A program made the translations under genes and the position numbers. Under the pieces are notes generated by a model. That model saw only the letters and a list, made by a program, of their open reading frames with translations, made no database searches and had not been told where the DNA came from. A stretch of 64,000 nt of DNA from Dinoroseobacter sp049801095 (GTDB lineage: Bacteria; Pseudomonadota; Alphaproteobacteria; Rhodobacterales; Rhodobacteraceae). This document shows, piece by piece, positions 1 to 8,297 of this stretch; position 1 is the first letter of the stretch; each line of letters opens with the position of its first letter. The stretch lies in NCBI RefSeq assembly GCF_049801095.1, contig NZ_JBNAGH010000003.1, positions 620,001 through 684,000 on the forward strand, written 5' to 3'.

Positions 1-373
1 CCGGGATCAGCATGGAGCCCAGCGCCGAGGTATCGGCCACCGCCGAGCCCGACAGCCCGGCAAAGAGCATGGAGCTCAGGATGTTCACATGGGCCAGACC
101 GCCCCGGAAATGCCCCATCAGCGCCTGGGCAAACTCCACCAGACGCATGGTGATGCCGCCCCGGTTCATGAGCTCGCCTGCGAGCATGAAGAACGGGATC
201 GCCATCAGCGGGAAACTGTCCATCCCGTTATAGACATTGCGATAGAGCAGCGTGATGTCGCGCTCTTGGCCGTTAAGCCAGAGCAGCAGACCCGGGGCCG
301 CCAACAGGCCAAACACCACCGGCAGGCCGATCATCAGGAAAATCAGGAAAAGGGGCAGGAACCAGATCAGCAT
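1..373 (-). CDS. TRAP transporter large permease (DctM family), N-terminal part
   Basis: The gene runs off the left edge of the window, so only about 124 residues of the N-terminus are present. The translation is strongly hydrophobic and carries family landmarks: an N-terminal membrane helix (LIWFLPLFLIFLMIGLPVVFG), then MDSFPLMAIPFFMLAGELMNRGG and LFAGLSGSAVADTSALG. DctM is the 12-helix permease subunit of tripartite ATP-independent periplasmic transporters, which import mostly carboxylates and sulfonates using the Na+ or H+ gradient. The ATG at 373 lies one base after the stop of the small-permease gene, so the two are translationally linked. A substrate-binding protein is not in view and may lie beyond the edge. 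Confidence 0.93.
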   Translation of the reverse strand, partial: MLIWFLPLFLIFLMIGLPVVFGLLAAPGLLLWLNGQERDITLLYRNVYNGMDSFPLMAIPFFMLAGELMNRGGITMRLVEFAQALMGHFRGGLAHVNILSSMLFAGLSGSAVADTSALGSMLIP

Positions 374-374
374 G

Positions 375-965
375 TCATTCGGCTCCTACATTCTCGGCGC
401 CGGGAATTTCCGGCAATGTGTCCGCGCCGCCCAACAGGGATATGACAGAACGCAGGATCAGCTCGATATTGGCGGAAATCATCATGATGATCCCTACCAG
501 CAGCGAGGCCATCATCCAGCTGCGCGGCACCCGGAACCACTCTGTGAACCCCAGATCCAGCGGGACATAGAGCGAGGCGGTGGCGAATTTCCCGCCAAAG
601 CCCGTGACCTCGGACCAGCCGATCTGCACCGAGATCACCAGCACCAAGAGCATCACGAATAACAGGAACAACGACAGGAGCGCGCCGACCTTCTGCGGCA
701 GCATCCGCACCACCATGTCGATGGCCACGAACCCGCCGCGCCGGAACGCCGTGGGCGCCATCAGCCCGGTCATCCAGAGCATGGCAAACCGCGCGGCCTC
801 ATCGGGCCAGGGGAGCGCATTGTTCAGAACATAGCGGTAAAACACCTGGATCAGGATCGCTACCACCATGGCGGCCACGCAGATCACCCCGATCCCGCGG
901 CCGAGCTTGAACACGGCCTCGTTCACGATCCGGAACGGTGCAAGCACCGCCAGTAATGCGCTCAT
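375..965 (-). CDS. TRAP transporter small permease (DctQ family)
   Basis: The protein has 196 residues when started at the ATG at 965, which has a strong GGAGGAGG ribosome site about 7 bases upstream. A longer reading to 1013 adds a proline-rich, non-membrane start and was rejected. Four membrane segments are visible (roughly residues 25-45, 60-80, 100-125 and 145-165), with the family motif FYRYVLNNALPWPDEAARFAMLWMTGL near the second helix. DctQ couples the large permease to the periplasmic binding protein. It is the fourth gene of a minus-strand unit running monooxygenase - aldo/keto reductase - flavin reductase - dctQ - dctM, so the transporter probably imports the monooxygenase substrate. 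Confidence 0.92.
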   Translation of the reverse strand: MSALLAVLAPFRIVNEAVFKLGRGIGVICVAAMVVAILIQVFYRYVLNNALPWPDEAARFAMLWMTGLMAPTAFRRGGFVAIDMVVRMLPQKVGALLSLFLLFVMLLVLVISVQIGWSEVTGFGGKFATASLYVPLDLGFTEWFRVPRSWMMASLLVGIIMMISANIELILRSVISLLGGADTLPEIPGAENVGAE

Positions 966-1039
966 GGCGCGTCCTCCTCCCATTGGCGGGCGGGGATCAT
1001 TTGGCGTCCCCATCTCCGCGTCCCTCTTGGCCCGAAGGC

Positions 1040-1573
1040 CTAGTGACCGACGAAGCGGCCGAACATTCCTTCACTGAAGACAAGCGCTTCGCCGTCGCGA
1101 TAGCCCGCCTCCAGGACCTCTCCAACGACGATCATATGATCGCCCGCATCATGTGTCTGCACTGTTTTGCACTCGAACCGAGCCAGGCAATCGGCCAGAA
1201 GCGGTACGTCGTGGGGGCATGGGTCAAGCTCCAGCCCCTCGAACGCATCGGCCCGCTGGGCAAAGCCGCGCGCGACCTCCATCTGGCCCTGTCCGAGGAT
1301 GTGGATGGCAAACCGATCCGCCCCGGCAAAGGCGTCGAACCGGCTCGATTTCTTCGCCGGGCACCACAAGAGGAGCGGCGGATCGATCGACACGCTGGCA
1401 AAGCTGTTGGCGGTGATCCCCATGGGTCCGTTCGGCCCCTGCACGGTCACCACGGTCACGCCCGTGGGAAAGCGCCCCATGGCATTGCGGAACTCCCGGG
1501 CGGTCTCGGGACCGGGGGTGAAGGGCGCAAGGCGCGTGATCTCGGTCATATGCGGGGCTGCTCCATCGGCCAT
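1040..1573 (-). CDS. Flavin reductase (FMN-binding split-barrel), probable partner of the SsuD-like monooxygenase
   Basis: The 177-residue protein has the flavin-reductase-like split-barrel signatures FRNAMGRFPTGVTVVTV (about residues 28-44), NSFASVSIDPPLLLWCPAKKS and FAIHILGQGQ. Such enzymes use NAD(P)H to reduce FMN or FAD, and the free reduced flavin is handed to a separate oxygenase. The chosen ATG at 1573 overlaps the region of the upstream gene's stop (TGACATG) and has GGAGG about 9 bases before it. An alternative start is the ATG at 1549. The neighbouring SsuD-type enzyme needs external FMNH2, so this is its most likely reductase. Which pyridine nucleotide it uses cannot be read from the sequence. 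Confidence 0.88.
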   Translation of the reverse strand: MADGAAPHMTEITRLAPFTPGPETAREFRNAMGRFPTGVTVVTVQGPNGPMGITANSFASVSIDPPLLLWCPAKKSSRFDAFAGADRFAIHILGQGQMEVARGFAQRADAFEGLELDPCPHDVPLLADCLARFECKTVQTHDAGDHMIVVGEVLEAGYRDGEALVFSEGMFGRFVGH

Positions 1574-1574
1574 G

Positions 1575-2465
1575 TCAGGGAACCTCCGCCCCATTGGCCG
1601 CCTCATAGAGGGCAAACCATGTCTCGCGGTCCATCTTCACCTTCAAGGCATCGGAGAAGGTGGCGATGCGGTCAAGCTTGTTCGTCCCCATCACCGGCAC
1701 AATTCCCGCCGGATGGGCCAGAAGCCAGGCCACGGCAACCGCCGCGCGATCCACGCCCTGGACGCTCGCCACCTGATCGAGCGCCGTGCCCGCCGCGTGA
1801 TCGCCGGTCATCAGCGACCCGCCCCCGAGAGGCGACCAGGCCATAGGCGCCACGCCGCGTTCCTGCAGGAAGGCGATATCGCCATTGGTGAAGGCGTCAT
1901 TGGTGGTCAGGCTGATTTCGATCTGGTTGGTGACCAGCGGGGTCTCCATCGCCGATTGCAGCAGCGTCCAGTCATGGAGCTTGAAGTTCGACACGCCCAC
2001 GGCGCGGACCTTGCCCGAGGCGACAAGCCCATCCAGCGCCGCGCCTGTGTCGCGATGATCCATCATCGGGTCGGGGCGGTGAACCAGCAGCAGGTCGATC
2101 TGCTCGATATTCATCAGCCGCAGGGAATGCTCGACCGACGCCTCGATATGCGCCCGCGACGTGTCGTAATGCTTCACCTTCGCGCTGGCATAGCGGCCCA
2201 CGGGCGCCACGATATCGCATTTCGTGACGATCTCGCATTTCTCGCGCAGCGCCGGGGCGGCCTTCAGCGCCGCGCCCAGCAGCTCCTCAGCCTCGTAGCC
2301 GCCATAGATATCCGCCTGATCCAGGGTGGTGATCCCCTGTGCGAGGCAGGCTTCGATCTTGGCCTGGATATGGGCGGGCGAGGTGTCGCTATCCTCGTCC
2401 AGTCGCCACATGCCATAAACGATGCGGCTCAGGCTGAGATCATTGGTAAGTTGGGTGCGGTCCAT
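1575..2465 (-). CDS. Aldo/keto reductase (YdhF-like)
   Basis: The 296-residue protein is a complete TIM-barrel aldo/keto reductase. Visible catalytic features are the Asp in TLDQADIYGGY, the Tyr of the same motif, a Lys in EIVTKCDI and the His in LLLVHRPDP, followed by the family motif RAVGVSNF. The C-terminal NADP-binding stretch contains VPVMGTNKLDRI. It most resembles the E. coli YdhF subgroup. Start and upstream stop overlap by one base (TGATG), so it is co-translated after the monooxygenase. A reasonable role is reducing an aldehyde or ketone released by the monooxygenase. This is inferred from position and the true substrate is unknown. Confidence 0.9.
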   Translation of the reverse strand: MDRTQLTNDLSLSRIVYGMWRLDEDSDTSPAHIQAKIEACLAQGITTLDQADIYGGYEAEELLGAALKAAPALREKCEIVTKCDIVAPVGRYASAKVKHYDTSRAHIEASVEHSLRLMNIEQIDLLLVHRPDPMMDHRDTGAALDGLVASGKVRAVGVSNFKLHDWTLLQSAMETPLVTNQIEISLTTNDAFTNGDIAFLQERGVAPMAWSPLGGGSLMTGDHAAGTALDQVASVQGVDRAAVAVAWLLAHPAGIVPVMGTNKLDRIATFSDALKVKMDRETWFALYEAANGAEVP

Positions 2466-3619
2466 CAGCGGCGCTCTCCGGCGGCAAGGGGTGTGGCAGG
2501 GGGGCTGGCGGGTACGCGACCGTAAGCCTCCGGCATGGAACAGGTTTTCAGCTCAGGCAGGACGAGGCGGCCAAAATGCTCGGCCTCTTCCAGGTGCGGA
2601 TAGCCCGAGAAGATGAAGGCGCGGATGCCCATCTTCTTGTATTCTTCGATCTCCGACAGGACCTGATCGGCCGAGCCCACGAGGGCCGCGCCGCAGCCCG
2701 AGCGCGCGCGCCCGACCCCGGTCCAGAGATGGGGCTCCACATAGCCGTATTCATCGGCGATATCGCGGTTCTTGGCCTGATGGGACACGCCCAGCGAGCC
2801 GGAATCCAGCGCCCGCTCGCGGATCGCGCGGCCATACTCGTCGTCAAGCTTCGAGGTGATATGCTCGGCATATTCCTTCGCCTCGACCTCGGTGTCGCGC
2901 ACGATCATATGGACCCTCAGCCCGTAATCGAGGGTGCGGCCCTTCTCGGCGGCGCGGGCATGGACGGCTTCCATCCGGCCCTTGATGTTCTCCTTGGGCT
3001 CCGGCCACATCAGGTAGACATCGCAGTGCTCGGCACAGAGATCGAGCGCGTCGGGGCTGTAGCCGCCGAAGTAAAGGAGCGGCCCGCCGGTCTGATAGGG
3101 GCGCGCCGGATCCGTGGTCAGTCCCGAGAAGTTATAGACCTCGCCCTCATGGTTGATCTCGTCCCGGGTCCAGGCCTGCTTGAGGATCTCCACCACCTCG
3201 CGCGAGCGCTGATAGCGATAGGGGCTCGGCTCCTTCTGGCCCGGGAAATCCGAGCTGATGATGTTCACCGTCAGACGGCCCTGCAGCATGTGATCCAGGG
3301 TCGCGATGGTTCGCGCCAGCATGATCGGCTGCATCTCGCCGCAACGCACAGCCGCCAGCAGGTTGATCTTTTCGGTGATCGGCGCGCAGCCCGCCACGAA
3401 GCTCAGCGTGTCCTGGCCCACCTGATAGGAGGACGGGCAGAGGATGTTGCGAAAGCCCAGTCGCTCGGCGGTTGTCACGATCTCGCTGCAATGGGCCCAG
3501 GAGGAGCGCAGATCGCCCTCCGGCACGCCCAGAAAGCGATAATCGTCCGAACACAGGGCAGCGAACCAGGAAACCTCGGCGGCGTCGAGATCGGCAGAGG
3601 TGACAGGTACGACGGTCAT
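2465..3619 (-). CDS. LLM-class FMNH2-dependent monooxygenase, SsuD-like
   Basis: The 384-residue protein belongs to the bacterial luciferase-like family and aligns closely with alkanesulfonate monooxygenase SsuD. Matches include LLYFGGYSPDALDLCAEHCDVYLMW, RVHMIVRD (SsuD RLHVIVRE, containing the catalytic His), GVGRARSGCGAALVG (with the flavin/substrate Arg) and SGYPHLEEA (with the active-site Tyr). The position of SsuD Cys54 appears to be occupied by Val. It would oxidise its substrate with O2 and FMNH2 from the neighbouring reductase. No ssuABC transporter genes are present; a TRAP transporter sits in the operon instead, so the substrate may not be a classical alkanesulfonate. It is the first gene of the minus-strand unit, after a palindromic divergent promoter region. 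Confidence 0.9.
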   Translation of the reverse strand: MTVVPVTSADLDAAEVSWFAALCSDDYRFLGVPEGDLRSSWAHCSEIVTTAERLGFRNILCPSSYQVGQDTLSFVAGCAPITEKINLLAAVRCGEMQPIMLARTIATLDHMLQGRLTVNIISSDFPGQKEPSPYRYQRSREVVEILKQAWTRDEINHEGEVYNFSGLTTDPARPYQTGGPLLYFGGYSPDALDLCAEHCDVYLMWPEPKENIKGRMEAVHARAAEKGRTLDYGLRVHMIVRDTEVEAKEYAEHITSKLDDEYGRAIRERALDSGSLGVSHQAKNRDIADEYGYVEPHLWTGVGRARSGCGAALVGSADQVLSEIEEYKKMGIRAFIFSGYPHLEEAEHFGRLVLPELKTCSMPEAYGRVPASPPATPLAAGERR

Positions 3620-3667
3620 GGAAAGCGTCTCCGGAAGGTGCGATTTTTATTGTGCGTAGCATCCGCC

Positions 3668-3692
3668 TTGATATAGATCAATCCTGTATCAA
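3668..3692. promoter_or_regulatory. Imperfect 25-bp palindrome containing an exact FNR-type box; candidate operator
   Basis: The divergent gap between the monooxygenase and the GntR gene holds arms TTGATAtAG and CTgTATCAA, symmetric at 8 of 12 pairs. Inside the left part, 3668-3681 reads TTGATATAGATCAA, an exact TTGAT-N4-ATCAA match to the FNR/FnrL consensus. The long palindrome fits an operator for the adjacent GntR regulator and the inner one fits FnrL. Both could be true and the sequence does not decide. Confidence 0.55.
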
Positions 3693-3709
3693 TTTTATTC
3701 CGGTCCCCG

Positions 3710-4450
3710 ATGCCCGCCCTCGCCGCCCTCCCGAAACACATGCAGATCAGCGAGGTTCTGATCCGCGATATCACGGCCGGGCGGCTGGCCGAAGGCGCGC
3801 GTTTGCCGCCTGAACGGGATCTGGCGGTCCAGATGGGGACCTCCGTCGGAACCCTGCGCAAGGCCTTGGCGCATCTGACCGAACAGGGCTTGCTGCACCG
3901 GATCCAGGGCTCGGGAAACTACGTGCGGCGCGGCGGGCCCGCGGCGGGGGTCTACGCGATGTTCCGGCTGGAGCGGCTGGGCGGCGGCGGGTTGCCCCGG
4001 GCCGAAATGCTCGATCGCGTGTTTCTCGCCAAGCCGCGCGACTTGCCCGAGTTTGGCCGCAGCCCCGAGGCGACTCGCTTCCGGCGGCTGCGCTATCTCG
4101 ATGACCGACCCATCGCCGCCGAGGAGATCTGGCTCGATGCCGGGGCCGGGCGTCTGGACGAAGGTCCTCTCTCGGAGTCGCTCTATCGCAGCTACGCCAC
4201 GCGGCTCGGGCTGACGATCACCCGGGCCGAGGACCGGGTGCGGCTCGCCCCCTTCCCGGACTGGACGCCCGCCGCGCTGCCCGCGCCGGGCACGCTGGCG
4301 GGCTATGTGGAACGGTTCGCCTGGGGCGGCCCCGGGGCCCCCGTGGAATACTCGCGCACATGGTTCGACGGGACCTGCGCGCATTACGTGCAACGCCTGA
4401 ACGAAGCGGCCCAAGGGACGGGCCCAAAGACGGAAGACATCCATGAGTGA
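3710..4450 (+). CDS. GntR-family transcriptional regulator (HutC/UTRA type)
   Basis: The 246-residue protein has an N-terminal winged-helix GntR domain (about residues 12-75) with the usual pattern ISEVLIRDITAGRLAEGARLPPERDLA and SVGTLRKALAHLTEQGLLHRIQGSG. A UTRA-like effector domain follows; RRLRYLDDRPIAAEEIWLD is characteristic. The effector is normally a small metabolite related to the controlled pathway. It is divergent from the monooxygenase operon across a 90-bp gap containing a palindrome, and its 3' end overlaps the next dehydrogenase gene by 8 bases, so it probably represses both units until substrate appears. Effector unknown. Confidence 0.92.
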   Translation: MPALAALPKHMQISEVLIRDITAGRLAEGARLPPERDLAVQMGTSVGTLRKALAHLTEQGLLHRIQGSGNYVRRGGPAAGVYAMFRLERLGGGGLPRAEMLDRVFLAKPRDLPEFGRSPEATRFRRLRYLDDRPIAAEEIWLDAGAGRLDEGPLSESLYRSYATRLGLTITRAEDRVRLAPFPDWTPAALPAPGTLAGYVERFAWGGPGAPVEYSRTWFDGTCAHYVQRLNEAAQGTGPKTEDIHE

Positions 4451-5564
4451 CGTTATTCGGTATGGCCTGATCGGCTGTGGCATGATGGGGCAAGAGCATC
4501 TGCGCAATCTCGCGCTCTTGCCCGGCGCCGAGGCGGTGGCGCTGTTCGAGCCGGATCAGGAGATGGCCGACGCCGCCCTCGCGCTGGCGCCCGGAGCGGT
4601 GCGCGCATCGAGCCTGAGTGAGATGCTGGCGATGCCAGCGCTCGATGCGCTGGTGATCGCCAGCCCCAATTTCCGCCACATGGAACAGGTGGCCGAGATC
4701 GCTGCAACCCGCCCCCTGCCCCTGTTGGTGGAAAAGCCGCTCTACACGGATCCGGCGGACCTGCCCCGGGTCAAAGCGCTCTTCGCGCGCTACCCGGCCC
4801 CGGTCTGGGTCGCGATGGAGTATCGCTACATGCCCCCCATCGCCGCCTTCCTCGACCGGCTCGAGGACGCGACCGGTGGTGTCCAGATGCTCTCGATCCG
4901 TGAGCACCGCTTCCCCTTCCTGCAGAAGGTCGGCGATTGGAACCGGTTCAACCGCTACACCGGCGGAACCTTTGTCGAGAAATGCTGCCATTTCTTCGAC
5001 CTGATGCGTTTTGCGCTCAAGTCCGAACCGACCCGCATCATGGCCAGTGCCGCTCCGGTGCTCAACCATCGCGGCGAGACCTATGGCGGGCAAGCCCCGG
5101 ACATTCTCGATGCGGGCTACGCGATATGCGAGTTCGAAAACGGCGCCCGCGCCATGCTGGAGCTCTGCATGTATGCCGAGGGCGCGCGTTATCAGGAAGA
5201 GCTGAGCGCAGTCGGTCCCGCAGGCAAGATCGAAGCCCGCGTGCCCGGTCCGGGCCGGTTCTGGCCCGCAGATCTCGGCCCCGCCCCGGTGCCCCAGCTT
5301 GAGCTGAGCCCGCGCAATCCCCAGCGCCCGGAAGTGCGCGAGGTCCCGGTGGATCCGGAACTGCTCGAAGCGGGCGACCACAACGGCGCGACCTTCTACC
5401 AGCACCAGAAATTCCTGGCACTGGTGCGCGGAGAGACCGATGCGCCGGAGGTAAGCGCCTATGATGGCTGGCGCGCAGTAGAGATGGGGCTGGCAGCCCA
5501 ACGCTCCATCGCCACAGGTCTGCCGGTCACCCTGACCCAGGACGCCGCAGAGATCAGCGCCTGA
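4443..5564 (+). CDS. Gfo/Idh/MocA-family NAD(P)-dependent oxidoreductase
   Basis: The 373-residue protein starts with a Rossmann dinucleotide fold (YGLIGCGMMGQEHLRNL) and contains the family EKP motif in LPLLVEKPLYTDP, about residue 98. The C-terminal half (from about residue 120) is the alpha/beta substrate domain, including NRYTGGTFVEKCCHFFDLMRF, in which a His lies where the catalytic His is usually found. Members oxidise hydroxyl groups of sugars, inositols and similar polyols. It overlaps the GntR gene (ATGAGTGA) and should be co-transcribed. Its link to the opposite-strand monooxygenase is inferred only from the shared regulator. Confidence 0.9.
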   Translation: MSDVIRYGLIGCGMMGQEHLRNLALLPGAEAVALFEPDQEMADAALALAPGAVRASSLSEMLAMPALDALVIASPNFRHMEQVAEIAATRPLPLLVEKPLYTDPADLPRVKALFARYPAPVWVAMEYRYMPPIAAFLDRLEDATGGVQMLSIREHRFPFLQKVGDWNRFNRYTGGTFVEKCCHFFDLMRFALKSEPTRIMASAAPVLNHRGETYGGQAPDILDAGYAICEFENGARAMLELCMYAEGARYQEELSAVGPAGKIEARVPGPGRFWPADLGPAPVPQLELSPRNPQRPEVREVPVDPELLEAGDHNGATFYQHQKFLALVRGETDAPEVSAYDGWRAVEMGLAAQRSIATGLPVTLTQDAAEISA

Positions 5565-5577
5565 GCCGCGCGCGACC

Positions 5578-5601
5578 GCGCGGTCCACATGTGGACCGCG
5601 C
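5578..5601. repeat. Perfect 24-bp palindrome between convergent genes
   Basis: The 12 bases GCGCGGTCCACA are followed directly by their exact reverse complement. It lies 14 bases after the dehydrogenase stop and 15 bases before the end of the phosphatase gene on the other strand. RNA from either strand would form a stem with almost no loop. No T-run follows on either side, so it is not a classical terminator. It may act as a bidirectional transcription end, a cruciform or a protein site. Confidence 0.6.
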
Positions 5602-5615
5602 CGACACGCCAGGCC

Positions 5616-6269
5616 TCAGCTGTTCAGGACCAGCGGCCCCACCAGCGCCGGACGGGTCAGTTGATAGGTCGGGGCGAAATCCGGGATCGCCTGGCTTTGA
5701 TACCCGCCTTCGACGAAGGCGAAATCCACCTTTGCCGCAAGGGCCGTCTTGTAGTCCGTCACACTGTCCCCGACATAGAGCACCGCCTCCGGCGCCACCC
5801 CAAGCCCGGCAATCGCATGGTGCAAGGGCGCCGGATCGGGCTTCAAAACGGGCAGAGTATCCCCGCCAACGATCACCGGGAAAAACCGCGACAGATTGAG
5901 ATGTCCACACAGCACACGCGCTGGCCCCTCCGGCTTGTTCGTGCAGAGCGCCATGGGCAACCCGGCCTCTTGCAGCGCCTCCAGCATCTCCGTCACGCAC
6001 GGATAGATCACCGTTTCATGATCCACCCCGGTCTCATAGAGCTCCAGAAACCGCGCCAAGGCGGCGTCCTCGTCCACGATCCCACCGGTCGCGCGCAGGC
6101 TACGCTGCACCAGGACCCGCGCGCCCGAGCCCACGAAGGACACCGCCTCAGCCAGGCTCAGGGTCCGGCGCCCGCGTTCCTCCAACATCCCGTTGATCGC
6201 CCGCCGCATATCCGGCGCGCTGTCGACCAGCGTGCCATCGAGATCAAACACCACCGCCTTGTACCGCAT
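5616..6269 (-). CDS. gph: Phosphoglycolate phosphatase (HAD superfamily)
   Basis: The 217-residue protein is a class IA HAD phosphatase. Motif I is VVFDLDGTLVDSAPDMRRAIN (nucleophile Asp about residue 9), motif II is the Thr in ALCTNKPE, and motifs III/IV are LKPDPAP and VLYVGDSVTD. Gph removes 2-phosphoglycolate, which comes from Rubisco oxygenation or DNA repair. The start chosen at 6269 has AAGGAG nearby, while the longer reading to 6353 adds a low-complexity basic stretch. The specific substrate is assigned by family resemblance; related HAD phosphatases overlap in activity. Confidence 0.8.
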   Translation of the reverse strand: MRYKAVVFDLDGTLVDSAPDMRRAINGMLEERGRRTLSLAEAVSFVGSGARVLVQRSLRATGGIVDEDAALARFLELYETGVDHETVIYPCVTEMLEALQEAGLPMALCTNKPEGPARVLCGHLNLSRFFPVIVGGDTLPVLKPDPAPLHHAIAGLGVAPEAVLYVGDSVTDYKTALAAKVDFAFVEGGYQSQAIPDFAPTYQLTRPALVGPLVLNS

Positions 6270-6356
6270 CTTCGCCTCGCTCCTTGGACCCTGCCGACCT
6301 CGCCCGGAGTGACCCGCACGGCCCCGAAACTCAAGCGGAAAACAGCGACCCATTGA

Positions 6357-8297
6357 TCACAGCGACGCCTTGGCCCCCGACAAAAACGCGCGCGCCTCAG
6401 CCGCGGTTTCGAACACATGGGGACGGACCTCCCGCGCAAAGGCATCGCCGAGCTTCATGCGCATGAAGGCCGAGCCCGAATAGCGGGTGACCGTGCCGTA
6501 GTACCGATCCTCCAGCCCGTGGACCATGGCGACCCAGGCCTCCTGAATATCCTCGTCGATCCGCGCACCGTCATAATTCACGATCACATCGACCCGATGC
6601 CCCAGCGGCGCACAGAGCGCCTCGACCCGCTCGCGCACCCGCGCGACCTCCGTGGCGCCGCGCACGCGCATCTTCTCGAAATTCAGGAAGAGCTGCTTGC
6701 GATCCGGCGAGAGCGCCATGCGGTCATCCAGATCCAGATGCAGCAGGTCGACCCGCAGTTCCATCGGATCCGCGCGGAAGATCCGCCCATCCATCTGCGC
6801 CAGATCCGGCGCGATATGGGGGCGGAAGGCCATATGGCCGAGGATATCCCGCTCCAGATCCATGCCCGGCGCGATCTCAATCAGCTCCAGCCCGTCGCCC
6901 CGCAGCCGGAACACCGCCCGCTCGGTCACATAGAGCACCGGCTTGCGCGCCGCAGCGGCCAGCGGTCCGGAAAACGTGACCTGCTCCACGCGCTCGACAA
7001 ACTTCGCCACCCGCCCTTCGCTGCGCAGCGCCAGCCCATCATCACCCACAGAAATATCCAGCCCGACAGAGGTAAAGGTCCCCGCAAAGACCACGGCCCG
7101 GGCATTCTGGCTGATATTGATGAAGCCCCCCGCCCCGGCAAGCTTGGGCCCAAAGCGCGAGACATTGACGTTGCCCTGCTGGTCGACCTCGGCCATGCCG
7201 AGCACGGCGATATCGAGCCCGCCCCCATCATAGAAATCGAACTGCGCCCCTTGGGGCACGATCGCATCCGTGTTGATCGCCGCCCCGAAATCGAGGCCCG
7301 AGGCCGGTTGCCCGCCGATCACACCCGGTTCGGCGGTGAGGGTCAGGTGGGGCAGAAGCCGCTCCTCCCCCGCCACCGCCGCCACGCCCTCGGGCATCCC
7401 GATCCCGAGATTGACCACCCCATTGATCGGCAACTCGAACGCCGCGCGCCGGGCGATCACCTTGCGCACGGTCAGGGGCATCTCGGGCGCGGCATCGGCC
7501 TCCACCCGGAACTGACCGGAAAACGCGTGGCTATAGGGGGTGGCAAAGGTCTGATGGTGGTTTTCGGGCGCAGCCACCACCACCGCATCCACCAGCGCGC
7601 CGGGGATCACCACGTCCCGCGCATTGAGCCCGCCGCGTGCCACCATCTGCTCGACCTGCACGATCACCACACCACCGGAGTTCTTCGCGGCCATGGCCTG
7701 GGCAAGGTTGTCGATCACCAGCGCCTCGCGCTCCATGGAGATATTGCCCTCGGGATCCGCCGAGGTCCCGCGCAGGAGCGCCACATGGATCGGCATCGCC
7801 TTGTAGAACAGATGCTCCGCGCCGCCGATCTCCATCACCGAGACGATATCCTCAGGCGTCGCATCATTGATCTTGCCCCCCTGCAGGCGCGGATCCACGA
7901 AGGTGCCCAAACCCACCCGGGTCAGCGTGCCCGGCCGCCCCGCCGCGATGTCCCGGTAGAGGTGACTGATCACCCCCTGGGGCAGGTTATAGGCCGCGAT
8001 CTTGCCCGCCGTGGCAAGCGCCGCGACCTTGGGGATCAGCCCCCAATGGCCTCCCACCACTTTCGACAAAAGCCCCTCTTGCCCCAACCGGTTGAGACCT
8101 CGCGTCTTGCCATCCCCCTGCCCCGCCGCAAAGAGCAGCGTCAGGTCCCGAGGCGCCGCGGTCTCGGCAAAGCGCGTCTCCAGCGCGACCAGCAGCTCCT
8201 CCGGCACGCCGATCCCGACGAACCCAGACGTGGTCACAGTATCCCCGTCACGAATGAGATCCGCTGCCGCTGCAGCGGAGATGCGTTTGTTCGGCAT
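6357..8297 (-). CDS. Fused acetate/3-oxoacid-type CoA-transferase (YdiF-like) with extra C-terminal domain
   Basis: The 646-residue protein fuses the alpha and beta halves of a family I CoA-transferase. The alpha half begins ISAAAAADLIRDGDTVTTSGFVGIGVPEELL. The beta half starts near residue 275 with VIARRAAFELPINGVVNLGIGMPEG and contains LTAEPGVIGG, where the covalent-CoA Glu is expected. Family members are usually about 520-530 residues, so about 110 residues at the end (from about residue 530) are additional. That tail, with VDVIVNYDGARIDEDIQEAWVAM and DRYYGTVTRYSGSAFMRMKLGDA, looks like a compact alpha/beta module. The enzyme moves CoA between short-chain acids; the exact acids are unknown. 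It is divergent from the acyltransferase gene. Confidence 0.87.
   Translation of the reverse strand: MPNKRISAAAAADLIRDGDTVTTSGFVGIGVPEELLVALETRFAETAAPRDLTLLFAAGQGDGKTRGLNRLGQEGLLSKVVGGHWGLIPKVAALATAGKIAAYNLPQGVISHLYRDIAAGRPGTLTRVGLGTFVDPRLQGGKINDATPEDIVSVMEIGGAEHLFYKAMPIHVALLRGTSADPEGNISMEREALVIDNLAQAMAAKNSGGVVIVQVEQMVARGGLNARDVVIPGALVDAVVVAAPENHHQTFATPYSHAFSGQFRVEADAAPEMPLTVRKVIARRAAFELPINGVVNLGIGMPEGVAAVAGEERLLPHLTLTAEPGVIGGQPASGLDFGAAINTDAIVPQGAQFDFYDGGGLDIAVLGMAEVDQQGNVNVSRFGPKLAGAGGFINISQNARAVVFAGTFTSVGLDISVGDDGLALRSEGRVAKFVERVEQVTFSGPLAAAARKPVLYVTERAVFRLRGDGLELIEIAPGMDLERDILGHMAFRPHIAPDLAQMDGRIFRADPMELRVDLLHLDLDDRMALSPDRKQLFLNFEKMRVRGATEVARVRERVEALCAPLGHRVDVIVNYDGARIDEDIQEAWVAMVHGLEDRYYGTVTRYSGSAFMRMKLGDAFAREVRPHVFETAAEARAFLSGAKASL

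Noticed and set aside
2465..3619. Naming the monooxygenase ssuD
   Set aside because: Close to SsuD, but the Cys54 equivalent is missing and the operon lacks ssuABC, so the symbol would over-state the substrate.
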